Both the position numbers and the translations under genes were made by a program. A DNA stretch of 64,000 nucleotides, taken from positions 124,001-188,000 of the forward strand of contig VXML01000080.1 of assembly GCA_009841115.1 (NCBI GenBank). The letters are read 5' to 3'. The notes under the pieces are model-generated. The model saw only the letters and a list, made by a program, of their open reading frames with translations. It ran no database searches and had not been told where the DNA came from. Numbering within the stretch: position 1 is the first letter of the stretch; every line of letters starts with the position of its first letter. This document shows, in pieces, positions 28,245 through 37,915 of the stretch. This stretch comes from Gemmatimonadota bacterium (GTDB lineage Bacteria > Latescibacterota > UBA2968 > UBA8231).

Positions 28245-30209
28245 TTGCTCCGACAAATACCGGCTGTCTATCGTCGGCGCGTAGTGCGCCGCGACCAGAC
28301 CACGGGCCGGGGTGCTACGGGGCGCGCCCTACTCACCGGCGGCCTCTTGGCGGCTCTTATCGCCATCGGCGTGCCCTATGGGGGCATGGTGATACAAGGG
28401 TCGCGGCTGGGGCTTTCGTCGGCGACGCCCGCGGCGTTTTTTTTGTTGTTCGTGCTGCTGCTGACTGTGCAGGTGGCACTGGGGGCTATGCGGCGGGAGT
28501 GGGCATTTGGCCGCGGCGAGTTGCTGACGATCTTTGCGATGATGGCGGTGGCCACGGCCATTCCCACGCGCGGCGTAGTGGGGCTGCTGCTGCCGATGAT
28601 CACCGGCACCTTCTACTACGCTACTCCAGAAAACCAGTGGGCCGAGTTGATCCATCCCCATTTGGCCGACTGGATGGTCGTCGCGGACATAGAGGCTATC
28701 CAGGGCTTTTACGAGGGCGTGGGGCGCAATGCGCCGATCCCTTGGGATGCTTGGTTGGTGCCCTTGGGGCGTTGGCTGGCGTTCTACGCGGCGTTCTATC
28801 TGGCCTTGATATGCCTGATGAATATCCTGCGCCGCCAGTGGGTAGATAACGAGCGGCTGGCCTATCCTTTAGCGCAAGTGCCGCTGGCTATGATCCAAGG
28901 CGCGGAGGAAAGCAGGCTCGCACCCTTTTTCCGCCAGCGCCTCGTTTGGCTGGGCTTGGCCATCCCCTTTGTCCTCGGCAGTTTAGAGGCCCTGCATCAC
29001 TACTTCCCCGCTATGCCCTCGCCCGTGCTGGATACGCGACTGTCGCTGCTGCGGCAGATCGTGGTCCTGCGCCTCGACGTCAACTTCCTGATGCTTGGCT
29101 TCGCCTATCTCATTGGCGTCCAGCTCTCCTTTAGCCTTTGGGTTTTCTATCTGATCCACGCCCTGCAAGAGGGCTTGTTGGACAGTCTGCATTTGCAGCA
29201 TACCGCCGAAGTGGGGACGTGGTCCGATCCGGGGATGGGACACCAGATGATAGGGGCCTGCGCCGCGCTCGTCGCTTATAGCTTGTGGACGGCCCGCGCC
29301 CATCTAACCGAGGTTGGACGCCGCTTTTTGCGCCCTGGGCAAGACGAAGGGGAAATGGCGTCTTATCGCTTTTCCGTCGTTGGTTTGGTCTTGGGCACGG
29401 CAGGCATGGTGGTGTGGCTGTGGCAGAGTGGGTTGCCGATGTGGATCGCTGCGCTGGTGGTGGTGGTGGCGCTGGGCCTTTTGGTTGCGCTGACGCGCAT
29501 CATCGCCGAAGCCGGTACTCCCACTATTACTTCGGGCATGATTCCCGCTGGATTTACCGTCAGTGCCGTCGGTGTACCGGCTTTGGGTGCGCCGGGTATG
29601 GTAGCGCTGGGCTATACCTTGGTCTGGGTCGGCGAACTGTTGGTTTTTATGACCGCTCCTTTGGCCAATAGTCTGCGTTTGGGCAGTGAATTGGCGGGGG
29701 ATCGCCGCCGGTTGCTTTGGGGTTTGGTCGCGGCCATGCTCATTAGCCTTGTGCTATCGACTTGGTACATGCTGCGCTTGGCCTATACGCACGGAGCCGT
29801 CAACCTACACCAGCAGTACTTTTCCACCTTTGCGGCCGAGCCGTCCAAGTTCGCCGCGCATCAACTACTCCATCCCACTGGCCCGGATGCCATCGGCTGG
29901 CTGTGGACCGGCGGTGGTGCGCTGCTGATGAGTGCGCTGATTGGTGCGCGCAACTACTGGGCTTGGTGGCCGCTACATCCTTTGGGCTTTGCCGCGAGCA
30001 TGGGCTGGGTCATGGACCATATCTGGTTCTCTATTTTTCTCGCTTGGTTCGTCAAGACTTTGGTGCTCCGCTTTGGGGGCGCGGCACTCTACCAAAAGAC
30101 CGTGCCTTTTTTCCTCGGCATAGCTCTCGGCCAGATTGTCACTGCGGGGATCTGGCTCATCGTCGATGGGTTCACCGGGATGGTGGGCAATCGCCTGCCG
30201 GTGTATTAA
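28245..30209 (+). CDS. Polytopic membrane protein, DUF6784/DUF6785-like
   Basis: Many TM segments; YYATPENQWAELIHPHLADWM and RRQWVDNERLAYPLAQVPLAMI; paralogous to 35968-37911(-). Confidence 0.75.
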   Translation: MLRQIPAVYRRRVVRRDQTTGRGATGRALLTGGLLAALIAIGVPYGGMVIQGSRLGLSSATPAAFFLLFVLLLTVQVALGAMRREWAFGRGELLTIFAMMAVATAIPTRGVVGLLLPMITGTFYYATPENQWAELIHPHLADWMVVADIEAIQGFYEGVGRNAPIPWDAWLVPLGRWLAFYAAFYLALICLMNILRRQWVDNERLAYPLAQVPLAMIQGAEESRLAPFFRQRLVWLGLAIPFVLGSLEALHHYFPAMPSPVLDTRLSLLRQIVVLRLDVNFLMLGFAYLIGVQLSFSLWVFYLIHALQEGLLDSLHLQHTAEVGTWSDPGMGHQMIGACAALVAYSLWTARAHLTEVGRRFLRPGQDEGEMASYRFSVVGLVLGTAGMVVWLWQSGLPMWIAALVVVVALGLLVALTRIIAEAGTPTITSGMIPAGFTVSAVGVPALGAPGMVALGYTLVWVGELLVFMTAPLANSLRLGSELAGDRRRLLWGLVAAMLISLVLSTWYMLRLAYTHGAVNLHQQYFSTFAAEPSKFAAHQLLHPTGPDAIGWLWTGGGALLMSALIGARNYWAWWPLHPLGFAASMGWVMDHIWFSIFLAWFVKTLVLRFGGAALYQKTVPFFLGIALGQIVTAGIWLIVDGFTGMVGNRLPVY

Positions 30210-30237
30210 TTTTTGTTGATAGGAGAACGCATACACA

Positions 30238-30395
30238 GTGACGACAACGCGACGGACACCTTCCAACACAGAGGTAACGGGGCCACCACCGGCTATGAGG
30301 CCGCGCTGTGGCAAATGGCTGATGCGCTGCGGGGCAGCATGGACGCGGCTATTGACGCGAATCTGAAGGCCCTCGGGTTTGGAGACAAGCAATGA
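30238..30395 (+). pseudogene. Relic of a type I restriction-modification HsdM (N- and C-terminal ends joined)
   Basis: [25 protein letters not shown] resembles an HsdM N-terminus; [13 protein letters not shown] resembles an HsdM C-terminus; core methyltransferase region absent; stop overlaps the next start. Confidence 0.65.
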
Positions 30396-32131
30396 ACTAC
30401 ACTGACCAAGAGATCGCGCGCCAACTTCGCTCGGGCGAGGATAGCGAGTGGGAATTTAAGCGGATTGAGTTTTCTGGAAGTCGTCCAAAAAGTCCGAGCC
30501 GCGATGATTGGGCCGATGAGATCGCCGCTTTTGCCAACACAGACGGTGGCGTACTACTCTGTGGCGTCACTGACGCCGGCGAAGTTCAGGGCATGTCGCG
30601 TGAACAGATCGTCGAGTTGGATTCTGTTCTGGTCGAGGTTAGCTCTGACGCCATCAGACCAGCCGTTCGCATCAGCACCTATCACAGAGAACTGGATGGC
30701 AAGCGGCTGCTCATAGTCAAAGTACCCCAAAGCGAATCGCAGCATGATAGTCCAAGCGGCAGCTATGTTCGGGTAGGCGGCTCAAAACGCCGAATGACAA
30801 GCGATGAGCGGCTGCGCTTGGCGCAACGACGGGGACAAGCGCGGTTCCTTTGGTTCGATAAGCAGCCCGTGCCCAACACCGGATTGGGAACGCTGGACGA
30901 AGCGCTTTGGAGACCGTTGTTGAGTGCGGAAGGCAGGGCTGAGCCGGAAACGGCCTTGGAAAAAATGGGCCTTATCGGACGCGACGAACACGATGCGGTG
31001 CGAGCAACCGTCGCCGGCCTCCTCTTTTGCTGCCACACACCGGAAGAATGGCTGCCCAATGCTTGCATTACGGCCACCCACTACCGCGGTACGGATCGGG
31101 CCTCTGGCCAACTCGACACCCAGACAATCACTGGCCCCCTCAACCGACAAATTGCCGAAGCGGTTGCCTTTGCCGTGCGCAATATGCGCGTTGGTGCCTA
31201 CAAAGACCCGGCACGCATGGATTTGCCGCAGTACAGCGCCGAAGCCCTGTTCGAGGCTATCGCCAATGCCGTGGCCCACCGCGATTATTCGATGCGCGGC
31301 AGCCGGATTCGCCTGTCCATGTTCGCCGACCGGGTGGAAATTCAGTCGCCCGGTGCCTTGGCCAATAGTCTGACGGTGGATGAGTTGGAATATCGGCAGG
31401 CGACGCGCAACGAGGTGCTTGCCTCGGTCTTTGGCCGGATGCCGACCAGCGGTATCCAAGGAGCTGGTGGCCGACTTTTCATTATGGAGCGGCGCGGTGA
31501 TGGCGTCCCCGTCATCCGGCGAGAAACTCGCGAACTTGCCGGGCGTCTGCCGCGGTTTGATCTGGTTGGGGGCGCGGACCTTCGCGTCACCTTACCGGCG
31601 GCCTCCACCGAGCCGAGTCCGGCCCGCGTGCTCATTACCGTGTGTGCTGGCGACCAGCCGCTTGCCAATGCGGATGTACTGGTGCTGTTCCCGAACAAGA
31701 CTTGGAAACAGGCCACAACAGATGCGCTGGGCCAAGCCCTTATCGGTCTGCATACGGTTGATCTACCGATGACCGTGTTCACCGCTGCCCACGGCTTTGC
31801 TGCGCACTGCGAACGCGAGTGGATACCCGCAGAAGGTATGCTCACCATTGAACTTGAGCCGCTTCCTGGCGGCGGTGCCGTCATTCTTTCCGAAGCCAGC
31901 GGCCAAATTCCGGGGCTGAAAGGATCGCTGAATCCTAAACGAGACAACCTTGACCGGACCTATCTCTACGCCTCGAACATCGCCATTAACCAAGGCCAGC
32001 AGCAGCCGGTGCATTTTGTGCTCGGCGAAGACCTGCGTCTCACCGATGTCAATGGCGTCGAGATGACCGGGAGGATTGTGGAGATTGTAGGACGGTCAGC
32101 CCTGGTGGAGTATCGGCCATTCGAGCCGTGA
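30392..32131 (+). CDS. AlbA_2/Schlafen-type putative DNA-binding and ATPase-like transcriptional regulator
   Basis: [13 protein letters not shown]...[65 protein letters not shown]. Confidence 0.85.
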   Translation: MNYTDQEIARQLRSGEDSEWEFKRIEFSGSRPKSPSRDDWADEIAAFANTDGGVLLCGVTDAGEVQGMSREQIVELDSVLVEVSSDAIRPAVRISTYHRELDGKRLLIVKVPQSESQHDSPSGSYVRVGGSKRRMTSDERLRLAQRRGQARFLWFDKQPVPNTGLGTLDEALWRPLLSAEGRAEPETALEKMGLIGRDEHDAVRATVAGLLFCCHTPEEWLPNACITATHYRGTDRASGQLDTQTITGPLNRQIAEAVAFAVRNMRVGAYKDPARMDLPQYSAEALFEAIANAVAHRDYSMRGSRIRLSMFADRVEIQSPGALANSLTVDELEYRQATRNEVLASVFGRMPTSGIQGAGGRLFIMERRGDGVPVIRRETRELAGRLPRFDLVGGADLRVTLPAASTEPSPARVLITVCAGDQPLANADVLVLFPNKTWKQATTDALGQALIGLHTVDLPMTVFTAAHGFAAHCEREWIPAEGMLTIELEPLPGGGAVILSEASGQIPGLKGSLNPKRDNLDRTYLYASNIAINQGQQQPVHFVLGEDLRLTDVNGVEMTGRIVEIVGRSALVEYRPFEP

Positions 32132-32166
32132 TTATGGGCACGGATCGCATAACTAATCGCAACCCT

Positions 32167-32739
32167 ATGACCACGACGCGCAAAAGTCCCATCGCCCATC
32201 TCGTCGCCGACGCACCAGCCCCAGTGCAAGCCGCTTTGCACCATCCGGTTGATATGGTCAAGCTTGGGGCCAAAGGTCCGCGCTTGGTCGAGTGGGCTGA
32301 GCAGCACGCGCTCGCATTGCCGGAGCGGATATACGACGCGCGGCCCGTGGGAGTGGTTGGGGTCTTGGCGCGAGTGGGCGCGGGCGAACTGATCTTGGAG
32401 TGCCGGCCCGAAGACGAGTTGTGGACGCGGCTGAATGCGGCGTTGGAAGCTGCGGAGGCCGGGGTCTATCGGGTGGAGCAGCAGTCGGTGACCTTGGTGG
32501 TGCAAGGGGATGATGCCGAGGGAATTTTGGCGCAGGCTTGCGCGGTGGATTTGGCTCGTGAGCCAGTAGGGCGGATGGTGTACACGCAAGTGGCTGGGGT
32601 GGCTTGTGGGGTGCTGCCGTGCGGCGAGGATGGGCAGCGTGCGTACCGCTTGTGGGTCGATTACAGCTTGGCGGCCTATCTGTGGGAAGCGCTCGCCGCC
32701 ATTGCCGAGGGTATTACTTGCGCCAAAACGCCGGACTGA
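32167..32739 (+). CDS. mgdD: Sarcosine oxidase gamma / N-methylglutamate dehydrogenase subunit D-like
   Basis: SVTLVVQGDDAEGILAQACAVDLAREPVGRMVYTQVAGVACGVL...YRLWVDYSLAAYLWEALAAIAEG resembles the SoxG pattern. Confidence 0.75.
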   Translation: MTTTRKSPIAHLVADAPAPVQAALHHPVDMVKLGAKGPRLVEWAEQHALALPERIYDARPVGVVGVLARVGAGELILECRPEDELWTRLNAALEAAEAGVYRVEQQSVTLVVQGDDAEGILAQACAVDLAREPVGRMVYTQVAGVACGVLPCGEDGQRAYRLWVDYSLAAYLWEALAAIAEGITCAKTPD

Positions 32740-34162
32740 ACAGCACCAAGAGCGTAAAAACTTCCAGTCTCCCAATCAGCATAGCAAAGCAGAGGATCCA
32801 CTTGGCGACCGAATTGATGTCGCCGTAGTGGTGGACGACTTCCCCGAGGCCCGGTCCTAAGTTGTTGATGCAGGCGGCTACTGCTGAAAAAGACGTAGTC
32901 AGATCCAAGTCGGTGGCGAGCACGGCGAGGAACATGACCGTGAACGTCAGCACGTACACCGAGAAAAATCCCCACACCGCTTCCATGACCCGATCGGGAA
33001 CAGCCCGCAGCCCCACCTTGATGGGGAGGACGGCGTTGGGGTGGATCAGGCGCATAATCTCTCGGCTTCCCTGCTTTAAAATGAGCAATAGGCGCATCAC
33101 TTTAATGCCCCCTGCCGTTGAGCCGGCACAGCCACCGGTAAACGAGCCGAGGAACAACAAAAACGGTAGTACGCTGGGCCAGACCGAATGGTCGGCAATG
33201 CTGAACCCAGTGGTGGTGACAATGGACACGGTGGCGAAGAGGCCGTAGCGCAGGGAGGCGACGGCGTCGTGCTCGTTGTGGGTAAAGAGTATCAGCCAGG
33301 CGATTAGGGCGGTGATTAGCAGAATGACTAAGTAGGTGCGGCATTCGGGGTCGATGCGATACGGATGCAGGGACCGCTGGCGAAAGGCGTAGAAGTGCAG
33401 CGTGAAGTTGATGCCCGATAGCACGATAAAAAAGACGGCGACTAGCTCGATGGCTTGGCTGTTAAAAAAGCCGATGCTGGTGTCGTGGGTTGAAAATCCG
33501 CCGATGGCAACCGTTGAAAAGCTGTGGGCGATGGCGTCGAACGGTTCCATGCCGGCCAGCCAATAGGCCAAGGCACAGGCCACGGTCAAACTCAAGTAGA
33601 TGTACCAAAGGGCTTTGGCGGTTTGGGTAATTCTCGGCGTCAGCTTTGAGTCCTTAATAGGGCCGGTGATCTCGGCGCGAAAAAGCTGCATGCCGCCGAT
33701 GCCGAGCATGGGCAACACGGCGATGGCGAGGACGATGATGCCCATGCCGCCCAACCATTGGAGCTGCTGGCGGTATAACAAGATGGAGCGGGGTAGGTCG
33801 TCTAGGCCTTGGATGACGGTGGCGCCGGTCGTGGTCAAGCCAGAGAGAGACTCGAATACGGCGTCGGTAAAGCTCAGTTCGGGCTGGTCGGACAGCATCA
33901 GCGGGAAGGAGCCGTAAAAGCCCAAGACGGCCCAGAACAAGACTGTTACCAAAAAGCCGTCCCTGATCCGCAACTCAGCGCGCTGCTTGCGCGTGGGCAG
34001 CCAACACGCGAGTCCGGTGACGAGCGTAATGGCAAAGGCCAACAGAAAGGCGGTTGCCGTGCCGTCGCGGTAGAGGAGGGATACGCCAGCGGGTACTAAC
34101 ATGCTGACGCTAAACAGCGTCAGCAGGACGCCTAGTACCCGAAATACAACTGCGGAGCGCAT
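32714..34162 (-). CDS. trkH: TrkH family potassium uptake protein
   Basis: [66 protein letters not shown]. Confidence 0.92.
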   Translation of the reverse strand: MRSAVVFRVLGVLLTLFSVSMLVPAGVSLLYRDGTATAFLLAFAITLVTGLACWLPTRKQRAELRIRDGFLVTVLFWAVLGFYGSFPLMLSDQPELSFTDAVFESLSGLTTTGATVIQGLDDLPRSILLYRQQLQWLGGMGIIVLAIAVLPMLGIGGMQLFRAEITGPIKDSKLTPRITQTAKALWYIYLSLTVACALAYWLAGMEPFDAIAHSFSTVAIGGFSTHDTSIGFFNSQAIELVAVFFIVLSGINFTLHFYAFRQRSLHPYRIDPECRTYLVILLITALIAWLILFTHNEHDAVASLRYGLFATVSIVTTTGFSIADHSVWPSVLPFLLFLGSFTGGCAGSTAGGIKVMRLLLILKQGSREIMRLIHPNAVLPIKVGLRAVPDRVMEAVWGFFSVYVLTFTVMFLAVLATDLDLTTSFSAVAACINNLGPGLGEVVHHYGDINSVAKWILCFAMLIGRLEVFTLLVLFSPAFWRK

Positions 34163-34172
34163 GCGTTCCCGT

Positions 34173-35516
34173 TCAATCCCCGAAGATCTTTCTTACTTCC
34201 TCGTGGACGTAGTGCCGGGCGAAGACCACGGCTTTGTCTCCGGGGTGGATGAGCGTATCTCCACGGGGGATGACCACGCTATCGCCGTGGACGACAGCGC
34301 CGATGATCGAGTCCCTCGGCAGGCGGATGGAGATCAGGGGCTTTTGGGTGATTTTGCTGCCGCCGTGGGCGATGTACTCGACCGCTTCCACATCGAGGCC
34401 GGGTAGGCCGGCGATGGAGGCGATGCGCTGGTGCCGCACGTAGCGCTGGACGGCATTGACGGTTAAGAGCTGTTTGCTCAACACCGAATCTAGGCCGATG
34501 GCCGGGGTGATGGGCATGTAATCGACGTTGTTGACCAAGGCGATGGCGCGCGGCACTTCAAGGTGTTTGGCGACTAGCGTCGAGATGATGTTGACCTCGT
34601 CGTTGCCGGTAACGGCGATAAAGGCGTCCATGTCGGCGAGTCCCTCGACCGCCAACAGGTCGTAGTCCGTGCCGTCGCCTTGGATGACTAGCACGTTGGC
34701 GAGTTGGTCGGCGATTTGTCGGGACCGGTCGGCGCGGCTTTCGATGAGCCTGACGTGCATCTGCGAAGAGAGCTCTTGGGCGACGAACTGGCCGATTAGG
34801 CCGCCGCCGAGGATCGCGATATCCTCGATGCGGTGGTCGGCTAGGCCGGTCAAGCTGACCACTGAGGGGATGAAGTCGGGATCGCTGATGACGAAGATCC
34901 GGTCCTCTGGCAGCAGCGTGGTGTTGCCTCTGGGGATCAAGGTCTGCTGCTTGCGCTGGATGGCGACGATGCGCATGGGGATGTCGGCAAGCTGACGACC
35001 TAATTCGCTCAAAGGAGCGTGGAGTAGGGAGGACTGGTGGTCGAGGCGCATACCGAGCAAGACGAGCTTGCCTTCGGCAAATTCGACTAGGTCGGTGGCA
35101 CTGGACTGGCGGATGAGGCGGACGATGGCGTCGGCGGTTTCCTTTTCGGGGTGGATGAACTGATCGACGCCGAGTTCACGGGGACTAAAGATAAAGTCGG
35201 GCGCGGCGAATTCGGGATTGCGGATGCGAGCGATGGCCGATTGGACGCCTAGTTTCTTGGCCATTCTACAGGCGAACAGGTTGACCTCGTCGTTGGTGGT
35301 CATGGCGGCGACGAGATCCACCTGCTCGATACCGAGCCCACGCAAGTCCTGCAAACTGGTGCCATTGCCCTCGGCGACGATGATGTCGAGTTGTTCGCTG
35401 ACGCGCTTGACGCGGCTGGGATCGGTGTCAATCTGGGTAATATCGTGCCCGTCTTGACTCAGTTGCTTGCTCAACTGGAAGCCGATGGCTCCGGCACCTA
35501 TGACCAAAATGTGCAT
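34173..35516 (-). CDS. trkA: Trk system potassium transporter TrkA
   Basis: MHILVIGAGAIGFQLSKQLSQDGHDITQIDTDPSRV; second RCK domain IAILGGGLIGQFVAQEL. Confidence 0.93.
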   Translation of the reverse strand: MHILVIGAGAIGFQLSKQLSQDGHDITQIDTDPSRVKRVSEQLDIIVAEGNGTSLQDLRGLGIEQVDLVAAMTTNDEVNLFACRMAKKLGVQSAIARIRNPEFAAPDFIFSPRELGVDQFIHPEKETADAIVRLIRQSSATDLVEFAEGKLVLLGMRLDHQSSLLHAPLSELGRQLADIPMRIVAIQRKQQTLIPRGNTTLLPEDRIFVISDPDFIPSVVSLTGLADHRIEDIAILGGGLIGQFVAQELSSQMHVRLIESRADRSRQIADQLANVLVIQGDGTDYDLLAVEGLADMDAFIAVTGNDEVNIISTLVAKHLEVPRAIALVNNVDYMPITPAIGLDSVLSKQLLTVNAVQRYVRHQRIASIAGLPGLDVEAVEYIAHGGSKITQKPLISIRLPRDSIIGAVVHGDSVVIPRGDTLIHPGDKAVVFARHYVHEEVRKIFGD

Positions 35517-35540
35517 GGTTTTTCAGGCAAATTCCGCGTT

Positions 35541-35569
35541 GTAGGGGCGGTTTGCAAACCGCCCCCTAC
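35541..35569. repeat. Perfect-core palindrome between rhaM and trkA
   Basis: gtaggggcggtttgcaaaccgccccctac: 22-nt perfect palindrome ggggcggtttgcaaaccgcccc with near-complementary flanks. Confidence 0.9.
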
Positions 35570-35884
35570 CTAGTCGATGTGGAAGACCTCGCGCAGATCT
35601 TTGGCAATAGGGCTGTCGTCCGGGTTGGAGGCCATGATGTCCTTCATGTAGGTCCACCACCGGCGGCAGTCCGGCGTTTCGGCGATGCTATTCCAGCGCT
35701 CCTCGTCCTCAATTTCTACGTAGGCAAAAAGCTGGTGGGTGTCGGCGTCGAGGAAGATGGAGTAGTTGTGGACGCCGTGTTCTTTGAGGGTCTGCTCCAG
35801 TTCGGGCCAGATGGGGTTGTGGCGAGCTTCGTATTCGGCGTGTTGGTCGGGATTGACTTGCATGACAAAGGCTTTGCGGATCAT
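35570..35884 (-). CDS. rhaM: L-rhamnose mutarotase-like protein
   Basis: [61 protein letters not shown]. Confidence 0.9.
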   Translation of the reverse strand: MIRKAFVMQVNPDQHAEYEARHNPIWPELEQTLKEHGVHNYSIFLDADTHQLFAYVEIEDEERWNSIAETPDCRRWWTYMKDIMASNPDDSPIAKDLREVFHID

Positions 35885-35967
35885 GGGGCCTCCTTTGGCT
35901 TAAATCTGTGCCAAGTGTCTGGTATTTAGCTTGCTGAGTCAAATTACATGTATATTACGGGGCCAAA

Positions 35968-37911
35968 TCAGAAGTTGAAGATCATGTTGCCCTCGACGCC
36001 GTAGGCCCCGTCGATGAAGAGCCACAGGCAAGCCGTGGTGAAGTCGCCGAGGATCAGGCCCAAAAAGAACGGCATCAAGGTGCGATAGGCGCGCACCCCG
36101 CCGTAGCGCAGGATGGTCGCCTTGAGTAACCAGGCCAAAAAGATGGACAGCCAGCCATAGTAAACAATGGTAAAGGTGGAGGCGATGGGAAAACCCAAAG
36201 GATGTAGCGGCCACCACGCAAAGCGATGGCGCAAAAAAAGCAGGGCCGCCATGACGAAGCTCCCGCTGGCGGTGAAGGCGAGGCGCGGGGCAAACGACGG
36301 CTCGGGCGCGTTGTACACCGAGGCCATATAGGTAAAGGGCCAGCGCGGCGCGCCGCTAAAATACCAGCCGTGCAGGTTGATGCCGCCATAGGTATAGGCG
36401 AGGGTCATGGTAAACCAGATCGAGCCGAGCAGACCCACGGCGATGGCGGCAACCAAGGCCCAAGGCAGCCAGCGCGGCGCGGGCGAGTCGCCGGAGGTGA
36501 GCTTGAGGCTGTGCATGACCGCGTTCATCATGTTGGCCGCGGTCTCGCCCATCCACACCGTGCTCAGGCCCAAGCCGGTCATGTTGCCTAGGCCGAGAGT
36601 CTCGGGGCCAATGCCTCGGGTGATAAATGCCTGCGGGGCCATCGGCGTCTGGCAGCCGGGGATGCCGGCCTCGCAGACGATGCGCGACAGGCCGATAAAG
36701 ACAATGAGTGCCCCTACCACCAGCAGTACGGCGGCGTACAGGGAGAGGCCGGTGAGGGTCAGCCAAGCGACCATGAGCGCCACGCCGATTGCTAGGCCGC
36801 CAAAGGCCGTGCGCGGGGCCATGAGTTCGCCGGGGGCTGGCTCGCCTTTTAACGCTTGGCTCCACAGGCGGCGCAGATGAGCGCGGGCGGTCCACATAAC
36901 GAAGAGGGCCAGCACCAAGAGGCCACCGGCCTGCTGATGGGAGACGGGGACCGAGCCGCCGCCCGAGGTCCAGATATCGCCCCCGCCAATGACGAGGCCG
37001 ATGCGGGCGAAGACGACTTTTTCTAGGGTGTAGAACAAAAAGAAGAACCAGATGCTGAAGGAGACGCTGAGCGCCATCAGGTAGGCCAGGCCCAAGATCG
37101 GCAGGTTGATCCGCCAGGGCAGGCCGACGCTGCCTTGCAGCAGGGACAGGCTGCCGTTGAGGGCGATGGGCTGGAAGGCGTCGTGGTAGTAGTTGAGCGA
37201 GTTCCACGAATGGATGAGGAGCGGCACGGCAAAGCCCAGCCACAGCAGGCGATTTTTAAACAAGCGGCCGAAAAGGGACGCGGAGTCCGCGTCTTCGAGC
37301 ATGGTAAGCGGCAGGCGAGTGAGAGGGAAGACGAGCCGCTCATTGGCGACCCACTGGCCTCGGAGCAGCACGCCGAGGCAAAAGAGGACCCAGTAGAAGG
37401 TGAAGAGAAAGCAGAGCCAAGCGGCTAGCGGACGGCTCCAAGCAGCCCACGGTATGGCGCTGCCTTGGGGCAGCCCCTCGTAGAACAGGCGCACGGCCTC
37501 GGTATCAGTGGGAGCCAGCCAAGGATGGATATATTCGACGAAAAGCTCCTGCCAGGCATTTTCCGGCGTGGCGTAATATGCAGCTCCGGTGATGACCGAC
37601 AGGAAGCTGCCGGTGAAGCCGGTGGTGACTACCACCGAGCCGACCAGCATCATGGCGTACACAGCGATGAGTTCGGCGCGGGAAAAGGCCCACGCACGGC
37701 CCAGCATCTTGAGCAGGGGCAGGGCTGCGGCTGTCAGCAGAAAGAGGAAGAGAACGGCGATGAGAGGGATGGCATTGCTAGTGATCTGCGATCCCTTGAC
37801 TATGAGGATACCCCAAGGGCTTAGCACGCTGATCGCCCCCACGAGGAGCAAACCCGTGAGGACGGCGCGCAGAGAGAAAGCTGAAGGAGGGGTGGTGCGG
37901 GACGTGGGAAA
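35968..37911 (-). CDS. Polytopic membrane protein, DUF6784/DUF6785-like (5' end uncertain)
   Basis: YYATPENAWQELFVEYIHPWL, RGQWVANERLVFPLTRLPLTML match the paralogue at 28245; track ORF extends to 38118 but that part overlaps the upstream gene; no clear start codon. Confidence 0.72.
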   Translation of the reverse strand, partial: FPTSRTTPPSAFSLRAVLTGLLLVGAISVLSPWGILIVKGSQITSNAIPLIAVLFLFLLTAAALPLLKMLGRAWAFSRAELIAVYAMMLVGSVVVTTGFTGSFLSVITGAAYYATPENAWQELFVEYIHPWLAPTDTEAVRLFYEGLPQGSAIPWAAWSRPLAAWLCFLFTFYWVLFCLGVLLRGQWVANERLVFPLTRLPLTMLEDADSASLFGRLFKNRLLWLGFAVPLLIHSWNSLNYYHDAFQPIALNGSLSLLQGSVGLPWRINLPILGLAYLMALSVSFSIWFFFLFYTLEKVVFARIGLVIGGGDIWTSGGGSVPVSHQQAGGLLVLALFVMWTARAHLRRLWSQALKGEPAPGELMAPRTAFGGLAIGVALMVAWLTLTGLSLYAAVLLVVGALIVFIGLSRIVCEAGIPGCQTPMAPQAFITRGIGPETLGLGNMTGLGLSTVWMGETAANMMNAVMHSLKLTSGDSPAPRWLPWALVAAIAVGLLGSIWFTMTLAYTYGGINLHGWYFSGAPRWPFTYMASVYNAPEPSFAPRLAFTASGSFVMAALLFLRHRFAWWPLHPLGFPIASTFTIVYYGWLSIFLAWLLKATILRYGGVRAYRTLMPFFLGLILGDFTTACLWLFIDGAYGVEGNMIFNF

Positions 37912-37915
37912 CCGC

